Shown in pieces: positions 28,169 through 38,160 of a DNA stretch of 64,000 nucleotides. Where the stretch lies: contig NZ_JAGQDC010000012.1 of the NCBI RefSeq assembly GCF_023282985.1, forward strand, positions 1-64,000. Direction: 5' to 3'. A program made the translations under genes and the position numbers. The notes below the pieces were generated by a model, which saw nothing but the letters and a program-made list of their open reading frames with translations, searched no databases and had not been told where the DNA came from. How positions within the stretch are numbered: position 1 is the first letter of the stretch; each line of letters starts with the position of its first letter. This DNA is from Serratia silvae. GTDB lineage: Bacteria > Pseudomonadota > Gammaproteobacteria > Enterobacterales > Enterobacteriaceae.

Positions 28169-30307
28169 ATGAGCACAGTAGCGTTGATATTGGCCTTAGC
28201 GCTAGCCTGCCTGATCGCTGCTGGCCTCTACTTATGGTTTAAATTCCGCCCCCAGCCAGCCTTGGCAGGTATCCTGCCGTTAGTCAAACCTACCCACCGC
28301 AAGCTGACCGCACCAGAACGGGCTGCGATTGAGTATTACCTCAACCAACAGAACCGTCTGGGCAACAAACTGCTGTCAGGCTCCTCTCCACTACCTTCCG
28401 TCAGGCTGGCGTTGACCACACAGAGCGATAACGTTTACCCCATCACCCATGCCATCACCCGCTATGGCCTGGCAAGCGATGAGCCCAACAACTGGCGTTA
28501 CTATCTCGACTCGGAAGAGATCCATCTGCCTCCATTCTGGGAGCAGTACATCAGTGCCGATAACCACGTCGAAGTGATCAAGACCCAGACGCTGCCACTG
28601 GTGATCTCACTCAACGGCCATTCGCTGCTGGATCATATTTACGACAGCCCGCCATCGCCGGTAGTAACCGCAGCCCCGACTAGAAACGCCTCCATCCGCA
28701 AGGAAGAGAGCGAACATATTGAGTTGGTGAACATCCGCAAGGAAACCCGCGAAGAACATGAGCTCAACCGGCCGAACGGCGTCAAGGAAGCAGCCCTCAT
28801 CTCTACGGCCCTACTGCTGCTGTTCCTCAGCCTGATCAGTCCGGTGGTGGTGATCCCCTGGATCATTCTGGTGGCAGTGCTGATGATCGCCTGGGGCTGC
28901 TGGCATCTGTTACGCCGCCCGGGCGAAAAAGAACTGAAAGAGGTGCACAACCTGCGCGGCACGCCAAAGCGCTGGGGGTTATTCGGCGAGTCCAATCAGG
29001 GGCAAATCAGTAATATCTCTTTGGGGATTATCGATTTGATCTATCCCCCACACTGGCTGCCTTACCTGAATGCGGATCTGGGTAAAACCACCAATATGGA
29101 TATCTATCTCAACCGACAGGTAGTGCGTCAGGGGCGCTATCTTTCCCTGCATGACGAAGTGAAGCACTTCCCCTTGCAGCACTGGGGCAAAAACGCCGTA
29201 TTAGCGGCCAGTTCGCTCGTGGTGCTGTTGTTACTGTTAATCTATATTCCACTCAGCCTGCCCGCTAAATTGAGCACTGCGTGGTTACAGGGCGCACAGA
29301 AAACGGAAGTCACTAGCGTTCAGGCGCTGGAGGCCATCCCGCTGCATATCGGCGACAGGCTGAAAATTCAGGGCAACGGCATGTGCTACGTCCCTTCGGG
29401 CAACAACAGCGCCACTGCACCGAGCTTTATGCCTTTCGATTGCTCGGGGATCTACTGGAATACGGCTACCCCGTTGCCACAGCCCGAGTCGGAAGTAATC
29501 GATAAAGCCGCCGCGCTGATGGCCACCATCAACCGACAACTGCACCCAAGCCCAAGCGGTTCCGATCAGAAAGTGAACCCGCAGTTGGCCAGTGCCATTG
29601 AAAAATCAGGCATGATCCTGCTGGATGACTTTGCTGATATCGTGTTGAAAACGCAGGATCTGTGCGGCACGCAGGCCGACTGTGCGCGCTTGAAGAACGC
29701 GTTGGTCAACCTGGGGAACGTCAAGAACTGGGCCGCCCTGGTGAAACGCGCCAAATCCGGGGCGCTGGAAGGCGTTAACGTCCTGCTGCGGCCGGTCAGC
29801 GCTGAATCGCTGGAAAATCTGAGCAACGCGGCCACCTCTGCCTTTGTGGTGCAGGAAACCCGTCAGGCTGCTGCAGCCCTCAACAGCCCACCACCGGGCG
29901 GTTTCTTGATCACCAGTGACGAAGGCAAACAGTTGGTGGATTATCCCCTGCCTGCACAGCCACTGAACGAATACAACCCACTTGACCAATGGAAAGAGCT
30001 ACAGCGCCTTAGCAGCCTGTTACTACATACGCCGTTCCAGGCAAACGGGGTGATCACCAATATCTTTGTCGATGCTAACGGCACCCGACATATCGCCCTG
30101 CATAGTGAACCGGATATCGTGACCCTGTGGCGCTATCTTGGTGCCAGCCTGCTGTTGCTGGTGTTGGTTATCGTACTGGGTTACAACTCCTGGCGGCTGG
30201 TACAGCGCAGGCGCAAAAACCAGCATCGTCTCGCCGATATCCAGCGCTATTACGAAAACTGCTTCAACCCGCAGCTCACCCCGATATCCATACGCCCGAT
30301 GGCGTAG
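28169..30307 (+). CDS. igaA: IgaA (YrfF), inner-membrane negative regulator of the Rcs phosphorelay
   Basis: Integral inner-membrane protein of 712 residues, nearly the same length as E. coli/Salmonella IgaA. Hydrophobic segments lie at the N-terminus (residues 3-23), in the middle (two around 205-245 and one near 345-365) and near the C-terminus (about 655-675), separated by cytoplasmic domains and a large periplasmic domain with paired Cys residues. IgaA represses RcsCDB signalling by contacting RcsD, and RcsF relieves it under envelope stress. It is usually essential when Rcs is intact. Confidence 0.94.
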   Translation: MSTVALILALALACLIAAGLYLWFKFRPQPALAGILPLVKPTHRKLTAPERAAIEYYLNQQNRLGNKLLSGSSPLPSVRLALTTQSDNVYPITHAITRYGLASDEPNNWRYYLDSEEIHLPPFWEQYISADNHVEVIKTQTLPLVISLNGHSLLDHIYDSPPSPVVTAAPTRNASIRKEESEHIELVNIRKETREEHELNRPNGVKEAALISTALLLLFLSLISPVVVIPWIILVAVLMIAWGCWHLLRRPGEKELKEVHNLRGTPKRWGLFGESNQGQISNISLGIIDLIYPPHWLPYLNADLGKTTNMDIYLNRQVVRQGRYLSLHDEVKHFPLQHWGKNAVLAASSLVVLLLLLIYIPLSLPAKLSTAWLQGAQKTEVTSVQALEAIPLHIGDRLKIQGNGMCYVPSGNNSATAPSFMPFDCSGIYWNTATPLPQPESEVIDKAAALMATINRQLHPSPSGSDQKVNPQLASAIEKSGMILLDDFADIVLKTQDLCGTQADCARLKNALVNLGNVKNWAALVKRAKSGALEGVNVLLRPVSAESLENLSNAATSAFVVQETRQAAAALNSPPPGGFLITSDEGKQLVDYPLPAQPLNEYNPLDQWKELQRLSSLLLHTPFQANGVITNIFVDANGTRHIALHSEPDIVTLWRYLGASLLLLVLVIVLGYNSWRLVQRRRKNQHRLADIQRYYENCFNPQLTPISIRPMA

Positions 30308-30357
30308 CCTCAGCCCTGCCATCCGCCTATACTAGGCTGTATGTTTTTTTAGCATCC

Positions 30358-30377
30358 GCGGGATACCGCTATCCCGC
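30358..30377. repeat. Perfect inverted repeat just upstream of the yrfG ribosome site
   Basis: GCGGGATA at 30358-30365 and TATCCCGC at 30370-30377 form an 8-bp stem around CCGC, immediately before TGGAG and the yrfG ATG. A short GCCTA/TAGGC stem with a T run lies just upstream (about 30325-30350) and could be a weak igaA terminator. Confidence 0.5.
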
Positions 30378-30392
30378 CTATGGAGTTGGTAC

Positions 30393-31073
30393 ATGGTTCC
30401 TGAGTTTGACTGGCACGATATTGATACCGTACTGCTGGATATGGACGGCACCCTGCTTGATCTGGAATTCGACAGCCATTTTTGGTTAACGCTGGTACCA
30501 CAGGCATTGAGTGAGCAACGAGCCATTCCCTTCGATGACGCCAGCAAAATCATTCACCAGGAATACCTGGCCGTGCAACACACCATGAACTGGTACTGCT
30601 TTGATTACTGGAGCGAGCGCCTCGGGCTGGATATCTACCAAATGACCAGCGAAGTCGGTAACCGCGCTCGATTGCGTGAAGATACCCAGCCGTTTTTGCA
30701 GGCGTTACGCGATGCCGGGCAGCGCACCATCCTGCTCACCAACGCACATCCACACAGTCTGGCGGTGAAGATTGAGCACACGGGTTTGGATCGACACCTT
30801 GATTTATTACTTTCCACCCACACATTTGGTTATCCAAAGGAAGATCAACGTCTGTGGCAGGCCGTGCAGCAGCAAACCGGTTTTGACCCGCAGCGCACGC
30901 TGTTTGTGGATGATGGTGAACCGATTCTGGATGCCGCCCGCAAGTTTGGTATCCGTTACTGCCTAGGCGTGCAAAACCCGGATTCCAGCATGGCGAGTAA
31001 AACTTTCCAGCGTTATCCGTCGATGAGCGACTACCGCCAGTTGATACCAGCGTTGGAACGGAGGGAGCAATGA
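30393..31073 (+). CDS. yrfG: YrfG, HAD-type GMP/IMP nucleotidase
   Basis: HAD phosphatase of 226 residues that dephosphorylates purine 5'-nucleotides (GMP, IMP) in E. coli. Motif I VLLDMDGTLLDLEFD, motif II ILLTNAHPHSLAVK and motif III/IV FGYPKEDQRLW with TLFVDDGEPILDAA are intact. E. coli has DDSE where this protein has DDGE. GGAG precedes the start; its stop overlaps hslR by four bases, forming yrfG-hslR-hslO. Confidence 0.93.
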   Translation: MVPEFDWHDIDTVLLDMDGTLLDLEFDSHFWLTLVPQALSEQRAIPFDDASKIIHQEYLAVQHTMNWYCFDYWSERLGLDIYQMTSEVGNRARLREDTQPFLQALRDAGQRTILLTNAHPHSLAVKIEHTGLDRHLDLLLSTHTFGYPKEDQRLWQAVQQQTGFDPQRTLFVDDGEPILDAARKFGIRYCLGVQNPDSSMASKTFQRYPSMSDYRQLIPALERREQ

Positions 31074-31477
31074 AAGCCAAAGCAACACCGGATGAGGCCG
31101 TCCGCCTGGATAAATGGCTATGGGCCGCCCGATTTTATAAAACCCGCGCACTGGCCCGTGACATGATCGACGGCGGCAAGGTGCACTACAACGGGCAGCG
31201 CGGCAAGCCGAGTAAACCCGTTGAAATCAATGCCGAAATCAAGCTGCGTCAGGGTAATGACGAACGAACCATCATCGTGCTGACCCTCAACAGCCAGCGG
31301 CGTGGGGCAGACGAGGCGCAGCTGATGTATCAGGAAACCGACGCCAGCATTGCCAATCGCGAGAAAGTGGCACTGGCACGCAAAATGAATGCGCTGACCA
31401 TGCCGCACCCAGACCGCCGTCCAGACAAGAAAGAGCGGCGCGATTTGATTAAATTTAAATTTGGCGAGCAGGAATAA
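31070..31477 (+). CDS. hslR: HslR (Hsp15), ribosome-associated heat-shock protein
   Basis: S4-domain RNA-binding protein of 135 residues that rescues 50S subunits carrying stalled nascent chain-tRNA. The S4 core [32 protein letters not shown] is at residues 12-45 and the C-terminus is strongly basic ([20 protein letters not shown]). It is coupled to yrfG by ATGA and lies 25 bases before hslO. Confidence 0.94.
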   Translation: MKAKATPDEAVRLDKWLWAARFYKTRALARDMIDGGKVHYNGQRGKPSKPVEINAEIKLRQGNDERTIIVLTLNSQRRGADEAQLMYQETDASIANREKVALARKMNALTMPHPDRRPDKKERRDLIKFKFGEQE

Positions 31478-31502
31478 TCCCTCGCCTCAAAGAGAGAAAA
31501 CT

Positions 31503-32381
31503 ATGTCCAACCATGACCAATTACACCGTTACCTGTTCGAAAACTACGCGGTGCGCGGTGAGCTGGTTACCGTCAGCGAAACCTATCAGCACATCCTGAC
31601 CAACCATGACTATCCGGCCCCGGTACAAAGCCTGCTGGGCGAGTTGCTGGTAGCCACCAGCCTGCTGACCGCCACACTGAAGTTCGACGGTGACATTACC
31701 GTTCAGGTACAAGGTGATGGCCCGCTGAAACTGGCGGTGATCAACGGCAACAATCGCCAGGAGATGCGTGGCGTAGCCCGTGTAGAAGGCGAGATTGCGG
31801 CCGACAGCACCCTGCACCAAATGCTGGGTAACGGCATTATGGTGATCACCATCAGCCCGTCTGAAGGAGAACGCTATCAGGGCGTGGTGGGTCTGGAAGG
31901 CGAAACGCTGGCCCAGTGTCTGGAAGGGTATTTCCGTCAGTCCGAACAACTGCCAACGCGCTTGTTTATCCGCACCGGCGAAGCCGAAGGCAAACCAGCG
32001 GCTGCTGGCATGCTGTTGCAGGTACTGCCCGCTCAGGATGGCAATGCCGATGATTTCGACCATCTGGTACAGTTAACCGCCACCATCAAGGATCAGGAGC
32101 TGTTCACCCTGCCGGCTAACGAAGTACTGTATCGCCTCTACCATCAGGAAGAGGTTACGCTGTACGAACCCCAGGACGTGATCTTCCGCTGCACCTGTTC
32201 ACGCCAGCGCTGTGCCAATGCCTTGATTACGCTGCCAACGGAAGAAGTGGCCGATATGCTGGAACAGGATGGCAACATCGATATGCACTGTGATTACTGT
32301 GGTAATCATTATGTATTCGATGCGCTAGACATCGCCGCCCTCCACAACGGCAATGCCGACAGCAGCACCCAACTGCATTAA
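31503..32381 (+). CDS. hslO: HslO (Hsp33), redox-regulated chaperone
   Basis: ATP-independent holdase of 292 residues activated by oxidative unfolding. Four zinc-binding redox cysteines are at the C-terminal end in CTCSRQRC-like and CDYCGNH motifs. The N-terminal domain begins [21 protein letters not shown], as in E. coli. The ATG at 31503 is chosen because it has a GAGAG ribosome site and the family N-terminus; an upstream in-frame start at 31461 lies within hslR. Confidence 0.95.
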   Translation: MSNHDQLHRYLFENYAVRGELVTVSETYQHILTNHDYPAPVQSLLGELLVATSLLTATLKFDGDITVQVQGDGPLKLAVINGNNRQEMRGVARVEGEIAADSTLHQMLGNGIMVITISPSEGERYQGVVGLEGETLAQCLEGYFRQSEQLPTRLFIRTGEAEGKPAAAGMLLQVLPAQDGNADDFDHLVQLTATIKDQELFTLPANEVLYRLYHQEEVTLYEPQDVIFRCTCSRQRCANALITLPTEEVADMLEQDGNIDMHCDYCGNHYVFDALDIAALHNGNADSSTQLH

Positions 32382-32395
32382 GCAAAACCGCGCTG

Positions 32396-32424
32396 TGACG
32401 TGCGTCGAGTTGTGACGCACGTCA
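32396..32424. promoter_or_regulatory. Perfect 11-bp inverted repeat upstream of pckA, with CRP-like half sites
   Basis: TGACGTGCGTC (32396-32406) and GACGCACGTCA (32414-32424) form a perfect stem with a seven-base loop, just after the hslO stop. There is no T run on either side. The right part reads TGTGA-N6-TCAGC (32411-32426), eight of ten to the CRP consensus, which would suit cAMP-CRP control of pckA. It could equally be an hslO hairpin terminator. Confidence 0.4.
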
Positions 32425-32581
32425 GCTCTCACCGTTTGCACGCTTGCTTTATTCCGTGGTCTACATCTCATAACGTAACTAAAAAATGTTTAATACGTTA
32501 AATATTTGATACCTATCGCGGTTACATCTCTATGGATCCCTACAATTGTCGCCAGAAATTCTGTGATCAAGGAGTAGTGAC

Positions 32582-34201
32582 ATGCGTGTTAATGGTATAA
32601 CCCACCAGGATCTTGCCGCTTATGGAATTCATAACGTTGGTGAAATCGTTCACAATCCGAGTTATGAATTACTGTTTAAGGAAGAAACGGACCCTTCACT
32701 GCAAGGGTTTGAGCGTGGAGTAGTAACCAATCTGGGTGCCGTTGCCGTCGATACCGGCATCTTCACCGGCCGTTCGCCAAAAGATAAGTACATCGTCCGT
32801 GACGATATCACCCGGGACACCGTCTGGTGGGCCGATCAAGGTAAAGGCAAGAACGATAACAAACCTCTCAGCCCTGAAGTCTGGGCAGATCTGAAAAAAC
32901 TGGTCACTGAGCAGCTTTCCGGCAAGCGCCTGTTCGTGGTCGATACCTTCTGCGGCGCTAACGCAGACTCCCGCCTGAAAGTCCGCTTTATCACAGAAGT
33001 GGCCTGGCAAGCGCATTTCGTCAAAAACATGTTTATCCGCCCTAGTGATGAAGAACTGCAGGGCTTTGAGCCTGATTTCGTGGTGATGAACGGCGCCAAG
33101 TGCACCAACCCGAACTGGCAGCAGCAGGGAATGAACTCGGAAAACTTCGTGGCATTCAACCTGACCGAGCGTATGCAGCTGATCGGCGGTACCTGGTACG
33201 GCGGCGAAATGAAAAAGGGTATGTTCTCCATCATGAACTACCTGCTGCCGCTTAAAGGCATTGCTTCCATGCACTGCTCAGCCAACGTGGGCGAGAAAGG
33301 CGATGTGGCAGTGTTCTTCGGCCTGTCCGGCACCGGTAAAACCACGCTGTCCACCGATCCGAAACGCCAACTGATCGGCGATGACGAACACGGCTGGGAT
33401 GACGATGGCGTCTTCAACTTCGAAGGCGGCTGCTACGCCAAGACCATCAAGCTGTCGGAAGAAGCCGAGCCAGATATCTATCACGCCATCAAGCGTGATG
33501 CGCTGCTGGAAAACGTCACCGTCCTAGCCGACGGTACCGTGGACTTCAACGACGGATCGAAAACCGAGAACACCCGCGTTTCCTATCCGATCTACCACAT
33601 CCACAACATCGTCAAGCCGGTGTCTAAAGCGGGCCACGCAACCAAGGTGATCTTCCTGACTGCGGACGCCTTCGGCGTACTGCCGCCAGTGTCACGCCTG
33701 ACGGCCAACCAGACCCAGTACCACTTCCTGTCCGGTTTCACCGCCAAGCTGGCCGGTACCGAGCGCGGCGTTACCGAGCCAACGCCAACCTTCTCTGCCT
33801 GCTTTGGCGCGGCATTCCTGTCACTGCACCCAACCCAGTATGCAGAAGTGCTGGTCAAACGCATGCAGGCAGCCGGAGCCCAAGCTTACCTGGTGAATAC
33901 CGGCTGGAACGGCACCGGTAAGCGTATCTCGATTAAAGACACTCGCGGCATTATCGACGCCATCCTCAACGGTGAAATTGATAAGGCAGAAACCATCACG
34001 CTGCCAATCTTCGATCTGTCGATGCCAACCGCCCTGCCAGGCGTTGATCCGGCCATCCTCGATCCGCGTGCCACCTATGCCAGCATAGAACAGTGGGAAG
34101 AGAAGGCGCACGATCTGGCGAACCGCTTTATCACCAACTTCGACAAATACACCGATACCCCGGCAGGCGCTGCACTGGTCAGCTCGGGTCCAAAACTGTA
34201 A
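32582..34201 (+). CDS. pckA: Phosphoenolpyruvate carboxykinase (ATP)
   Basis: Decarboxylates and phosphorylates oxaloacetate to phosphoenolpyruvate, the committed step of gluconeogenesis. At 539 residues it is full length. Visible motifs are the P-loop [11 protein letters not shown] (about 247-257), the metal-binding [22 protein letters not shown] and the RISIKDTR-like C-terminal adenine site. An AAGGAG ribosome site precedes the ATG. A strong terminator follows, and a toxin-antitoxin pair separates it from envZ, its usual neighbour. Confidence 0.96.
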   Translation: MRVNGITHQDLAAYGIHNVGEIVHNPSYELLFKEETDPSLQGFERGVVTNLGAVAVDTGIFTGRSPKDKYIVRDDITRDTVWWADQGKGKNDNKPLSPEVWADLKKLVTEQLSGKRLFVVDTFCGANADSRLKVRFITEVAWQAHFVKNMFIRPSDEELQGFEPDFVVMNGAKCTNPNWQQQGMNSENFVAFNLTERMQLIGGTWYGGEMKKGMFSIMNYLLPLKGIASMHCSANVGEKGDVAVFFGLSGTGKTTLSTDPKRQLIGDDEHGWDDDGVFNFEGGCYAKTIKLSEEAEPDIYHAIKRDALLENVTVLADGTVDFNDGSKTENTRVSYPIYHIHNIVKPVSKAGHATKVIFLTADAFGVLPPVSRLTANQTQYHFLSGFTAKLAGTERGVTEPTPTFSACFGAAFLSLHPTQYAEVLVKRMQAAGAQAYLVNTGWNGTGKRISIKDTRGIIDAILNGEIDKAETITLPIFDLSMPTALPGVDPAILDPRATYASIEQWEEKAHDLANRFITNFDKYTDTPAGAALVSSGPKL

Positions 34202-34225
34202 TAGCGTTGATTACCCTCCTAAGCC

Positions 34226-34249
34226 AAGGCGCGGAACTCCGCGCCTTTT
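34226..34249 (+). terminator. Rho-independent terminator of pckA
   Basis: AAGGCGCGG (34226-34234) pairs with CCGCGCCTT (34239-34247) around a four-base loop and runs into TTTT, with another T run at 34253-34258. Confidence 0.9.
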
Positions 34250-34258
34250 CTATTTTTT

Positions 34259-34309
34259 GCTTGATTTTTAGACAATCAAGCAGGAATATAAAGCAATGCT
34301 ATCATTGCT
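34259..34309. promoter_or_regulatory. Two inverted repeats in the toxin-antitoxin promoter
   Basis: GCTTGATT/AATCAAGC (34259-34266, 34274-34281) and AGCAATG/CATTGCT (34292-34298, 34303-34309) are both perfect. TTGATT at 34261 and AATATA at 34285 are spaced as -35 and -10. The layout fits autoregulation by a ribbon-helix-helix antitoxin such as FitA, which binds promoter inverted repeats. AGGAGG at 34315-34320 is the ribosome site. Confidence 0.6.
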
Positions 34310-34325
34310 AGCACAGGAGGTTTGA

Positions 34326-34586
34326 ATGGCTACCATAACCGTCAGGGATCTAGATGATGAAATAAAAGAGCTGTTGCGCATTTCAGCGGCTAAAAATGGT
34401 CATTCCATGGAGGAGGAAGCACGCATGATCTTGAAACAGGCCTTAATGAAGAAGCCAGCGAGTTATGGCTTGGGAACCTGGATGCACCAGCACTTTGCCG
34501 AATTCGGTGGCGTAGAACTGGATATCCCGCCGCGCGACGAGATGCCACGCATAGTCACCTTTGGCGATGAAGATGACAAAGCATGA
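34326..34586 (+). CDS. FitA/VapB-like ribbon-helix-helix antitoxin
   Basis: An 86-residue protein. Residues 1-40 (MATITVRDLDDEIKELLRIS then AAKNGHSMEEEARMILKQAL) match the Arc/FitA-type ribbon-helix-helix DNA-binding domain. The C-terminal part (FAEFGGVELDIPPRDEMP) resembles the FitA toxin-wrapping tail. A consensus AGGAGG and paired inverted repeats lie upstream, and the stop overlaps the toxin start (ATGA). The reading frame is intact although the partner toxin is interrupted. It lies in the pckA-envZ gap, which is usually empty in relatives, so it was probably acquired. Confidence 0.85.
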   Translation: MATITVRDLDDEIKELLRISAAKNGHSMEEEARMILKQALMKKPASYGLGTWMHQHFAEFGGVELDIPPRDEMPRIVTFGDEDDKA

Positions 34587-35053
34587 TTATTCTCGACACT
34601 AATATCATTTCAGAAATGATGCGCCCCTATCCGCATTACAACGTCGTCACCTGGCTAGACGAAAAAGACAATAATGAGCTGTATCTAAGCGCGATTGTGA
34701 TTGCTGAGTTGTTCAGTGGCGTTGCCCGTATGCCGGAAGGCAAGTGACAGCGGGAACTAAAAATCAAGTTGGCAGAGGCAATACAGACAAAGTTTGATGA
34801 GCAAATTCTGCCATTTGATGCAATGAGCGCAATGCAGTATGCACAACTGATGGGCCGAAACCAGCGTCAAGGGAAGTTAATGAGCATACCCGACACACAA
34901 ATCGCCGCCATCTGTCTACAATATGGTGCCACCCTTGCTACGCGCAATATCAAAGATTTTCTCCATTGCGGCATTGAGTTAATCGATCCATGGCAGGCCA
35001 TTGGTGATCAGCGTCTGCATGAAGAAGCGGCAGGATACGGCACAAAGCCCTGA
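34583..35053 (+). pseudogene. FitB/VapC-like PIN-domain toxin interrupted by an in-frame TGA
   Basis: From the ATG at 34583, coupled to the antitoxin, the frame reads MIILDTNIISEMMRPYP with the first PIN Asp5 and then IAELFSG with the second acid. It stops at codon 55, TGA at 34745-34747. The same frame continues without shift through QRELKIKLAEAIQTKF, SIPDTQIAAI (third acid) and TLATRNIKDF, typical of FitB, to a stop at 35051-35053. A CGA arginine codon changed to TGA by one transition explains it. The split removes two catalytic acids from the first fragment, so an active PIN RNase would need stop read-through. The downstream fragment could restart at a TTG at 34769 but lacks the first half of the active site. 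Confidence 0.85.
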
Positions 35054-35087
35054 CCAGGCCACAGTGCTGCGGCCTTAAGTCAGGATA

Positions 35088-37174
<2,087 letters not shown>

Positions 37175-37552
37175 TGTCTGACTCCCAAAGGCTGTATTGC
37201 CTGATTCTAGACTGTGGCCCGCACTTATGCATTGGTACCGCTGGCGGCTATTTGGCAACAGCCTCGTATTGTTCAAAAACTCCATCATTACTGACAGCGT
37301 TTAATGGTATATATTCTAGACGAAATTGTTACAAAGCTTATTCTTTTGCCCAAATATCAACAATTTTCACTTAAACCGGAGCCACAGATCGGTAAAAAAC
37401 CTCCCGCTGCGTATGATGTACACTCTTGGCAGAAAACCGCAAGACTGGCGAATTGGCAGTGTACCTTAGGTTTATGAAAAAAACGCCAACGGATATGGTG
37501 ACCGCTTTATGCGAGAATGCCCACTGCTCCTGTGATTCGATGATGGATGACG
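37175..37552. other. Divergent intergenic region ompR-greB
   Basis: This 378-bp gap carries the ompR promoter (minus) and the greB leader (plus). It is A/T-rich around 37290-37370. The main feature seen is a 34-codon frame that overlaps the greB start. No clear binding site could be named. Confidence 0.45.
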
Positions 37553-37578
37553 ATGAAAACATTGCTGATCACCCGTGA
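37474..37578 (+). CDS. Possible 34-residue cysteine-bearing ORF overlapping the greB start
   Basis: ATG at 37474 opens a frame reading MKKTPTDMVTALCENAHCSC and ending DDDENIADHP before TGA at 37576-37578. It contains three Cys within eight residues and overlaps the first codons of greB in another reading frame. The ribosome site is weak (TTAGG three bases upstream). It could be a leader ORF coupled to greB or a chance frame. Confidence 0.25.
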   Translation: MKKTPTDMVTALCENAHCSCDSMMDDDENIADHP

Positions 37579-38035
37579 GGGTTACAACAAGCTCAAAAAA
37601 GAACTGGATTTCCTGTGGCGTGAAGATCGCCCGGAAGTGACCAAGAAAGTCACCTGGGCCGCCAGCCTGGGCGACCGGAGTGAAAATGCCGATTACCAGT
37701 ACAATAAAAAGCGGCTGCGTGAGATCGATCGCCGGGTGCGCTATCTCACCAAGTGCCTTGAGCAACTGAAAATTGTCGATTATTCGCCACAGCAGGCGGG
37801 CAAGGTGTTCTTTGGTGCCTGGGTAGAGATCGAGAATGACGATGGTGATACCAAACGCTTTCGCATCGTTGGCTACGACGAAATCTTTGGCCGCAAAGAC
37901 TATATCTCCATCGACTCACCAATGGCTCGCGCCTTGCTGAAAAAAGAGGTGGGGGATACGGCCACGGTTGAGACCCCGGCAGGTATTGCCTACTGGACGG
38001 TCAACGAGATCGAATATATCAAAGACGAAGAATAG
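37553..38035 (+). CDS. greB: GreB, transcript cleavage factor
   Basis: Binds the RNA polymerase secondary channel and stimulates cleavage of backtracked RNA. The 160 residues include the basic coiled coil with acidic tip (WAASLGDRSENADYQYNKKRLREIDRR), in which the Asp and Glu at the tip drive cleavage, and the C-terminal FKBP-like domain (FRIVGYDEIFGRKDYISIDSPMARALL). Two in-frame ATGs lie six bases apart; 37553 is preferred because it matches E. coli MKTPL. Confidence 0.94.
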   Translation: MKTLLITREGYNKLKKELDFLWREDRPEVTKKVTWAASLGDRSENADYQYNKKRLREIDRRVRYLTKCLEQLKIVDYSPQQAGKVFFGAWVEIENDDGDTKRFRIVGYDEIFGRKDYISIDSPMARALLKKEVGDTATVETPAGIAYWTVNEIEYIKDEE

Positions 38036-38047
38036 TTGAGACCGTAG

Positions 38048-38067
38048 GGGCGCTGCATGCTGCGCCC
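38048..38067. repeat. GC-rich hairpin between greB and tex
   Basis: GGGCGC and GCGCCC flank the palindromic GCATGC, 12 bases after the greB stop. There is no T run. It may act as a weak terminator or be a small intergenic repeat; a similar GGGGCGC/GCGCCCC hairpin follows feoC. Confidence 0.4.
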
Positions 38068-38160
38068 GTCAAAACCTCGGCCCTCTGGACTGGCATTTTC
38101 CCCCTGCAAAACGTATAACTATCCCCCTATCGATTATCGCTGCTAACAGATACCTGACTT

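Noticed and set aside
34745-34747. TGA as a selenocysteine codon in the toxin
   Set aside because: PIN toxins have no selenocysteine at this position, no SECIS-like hairpin was evident, and a CGA-to-TGA change is simpler.
37547-37552. Start of greB at the ATG six bases upstream
   Set aside because: It is possible, but the second ATG matches the E. coli N-terminus; the difference is two residues.
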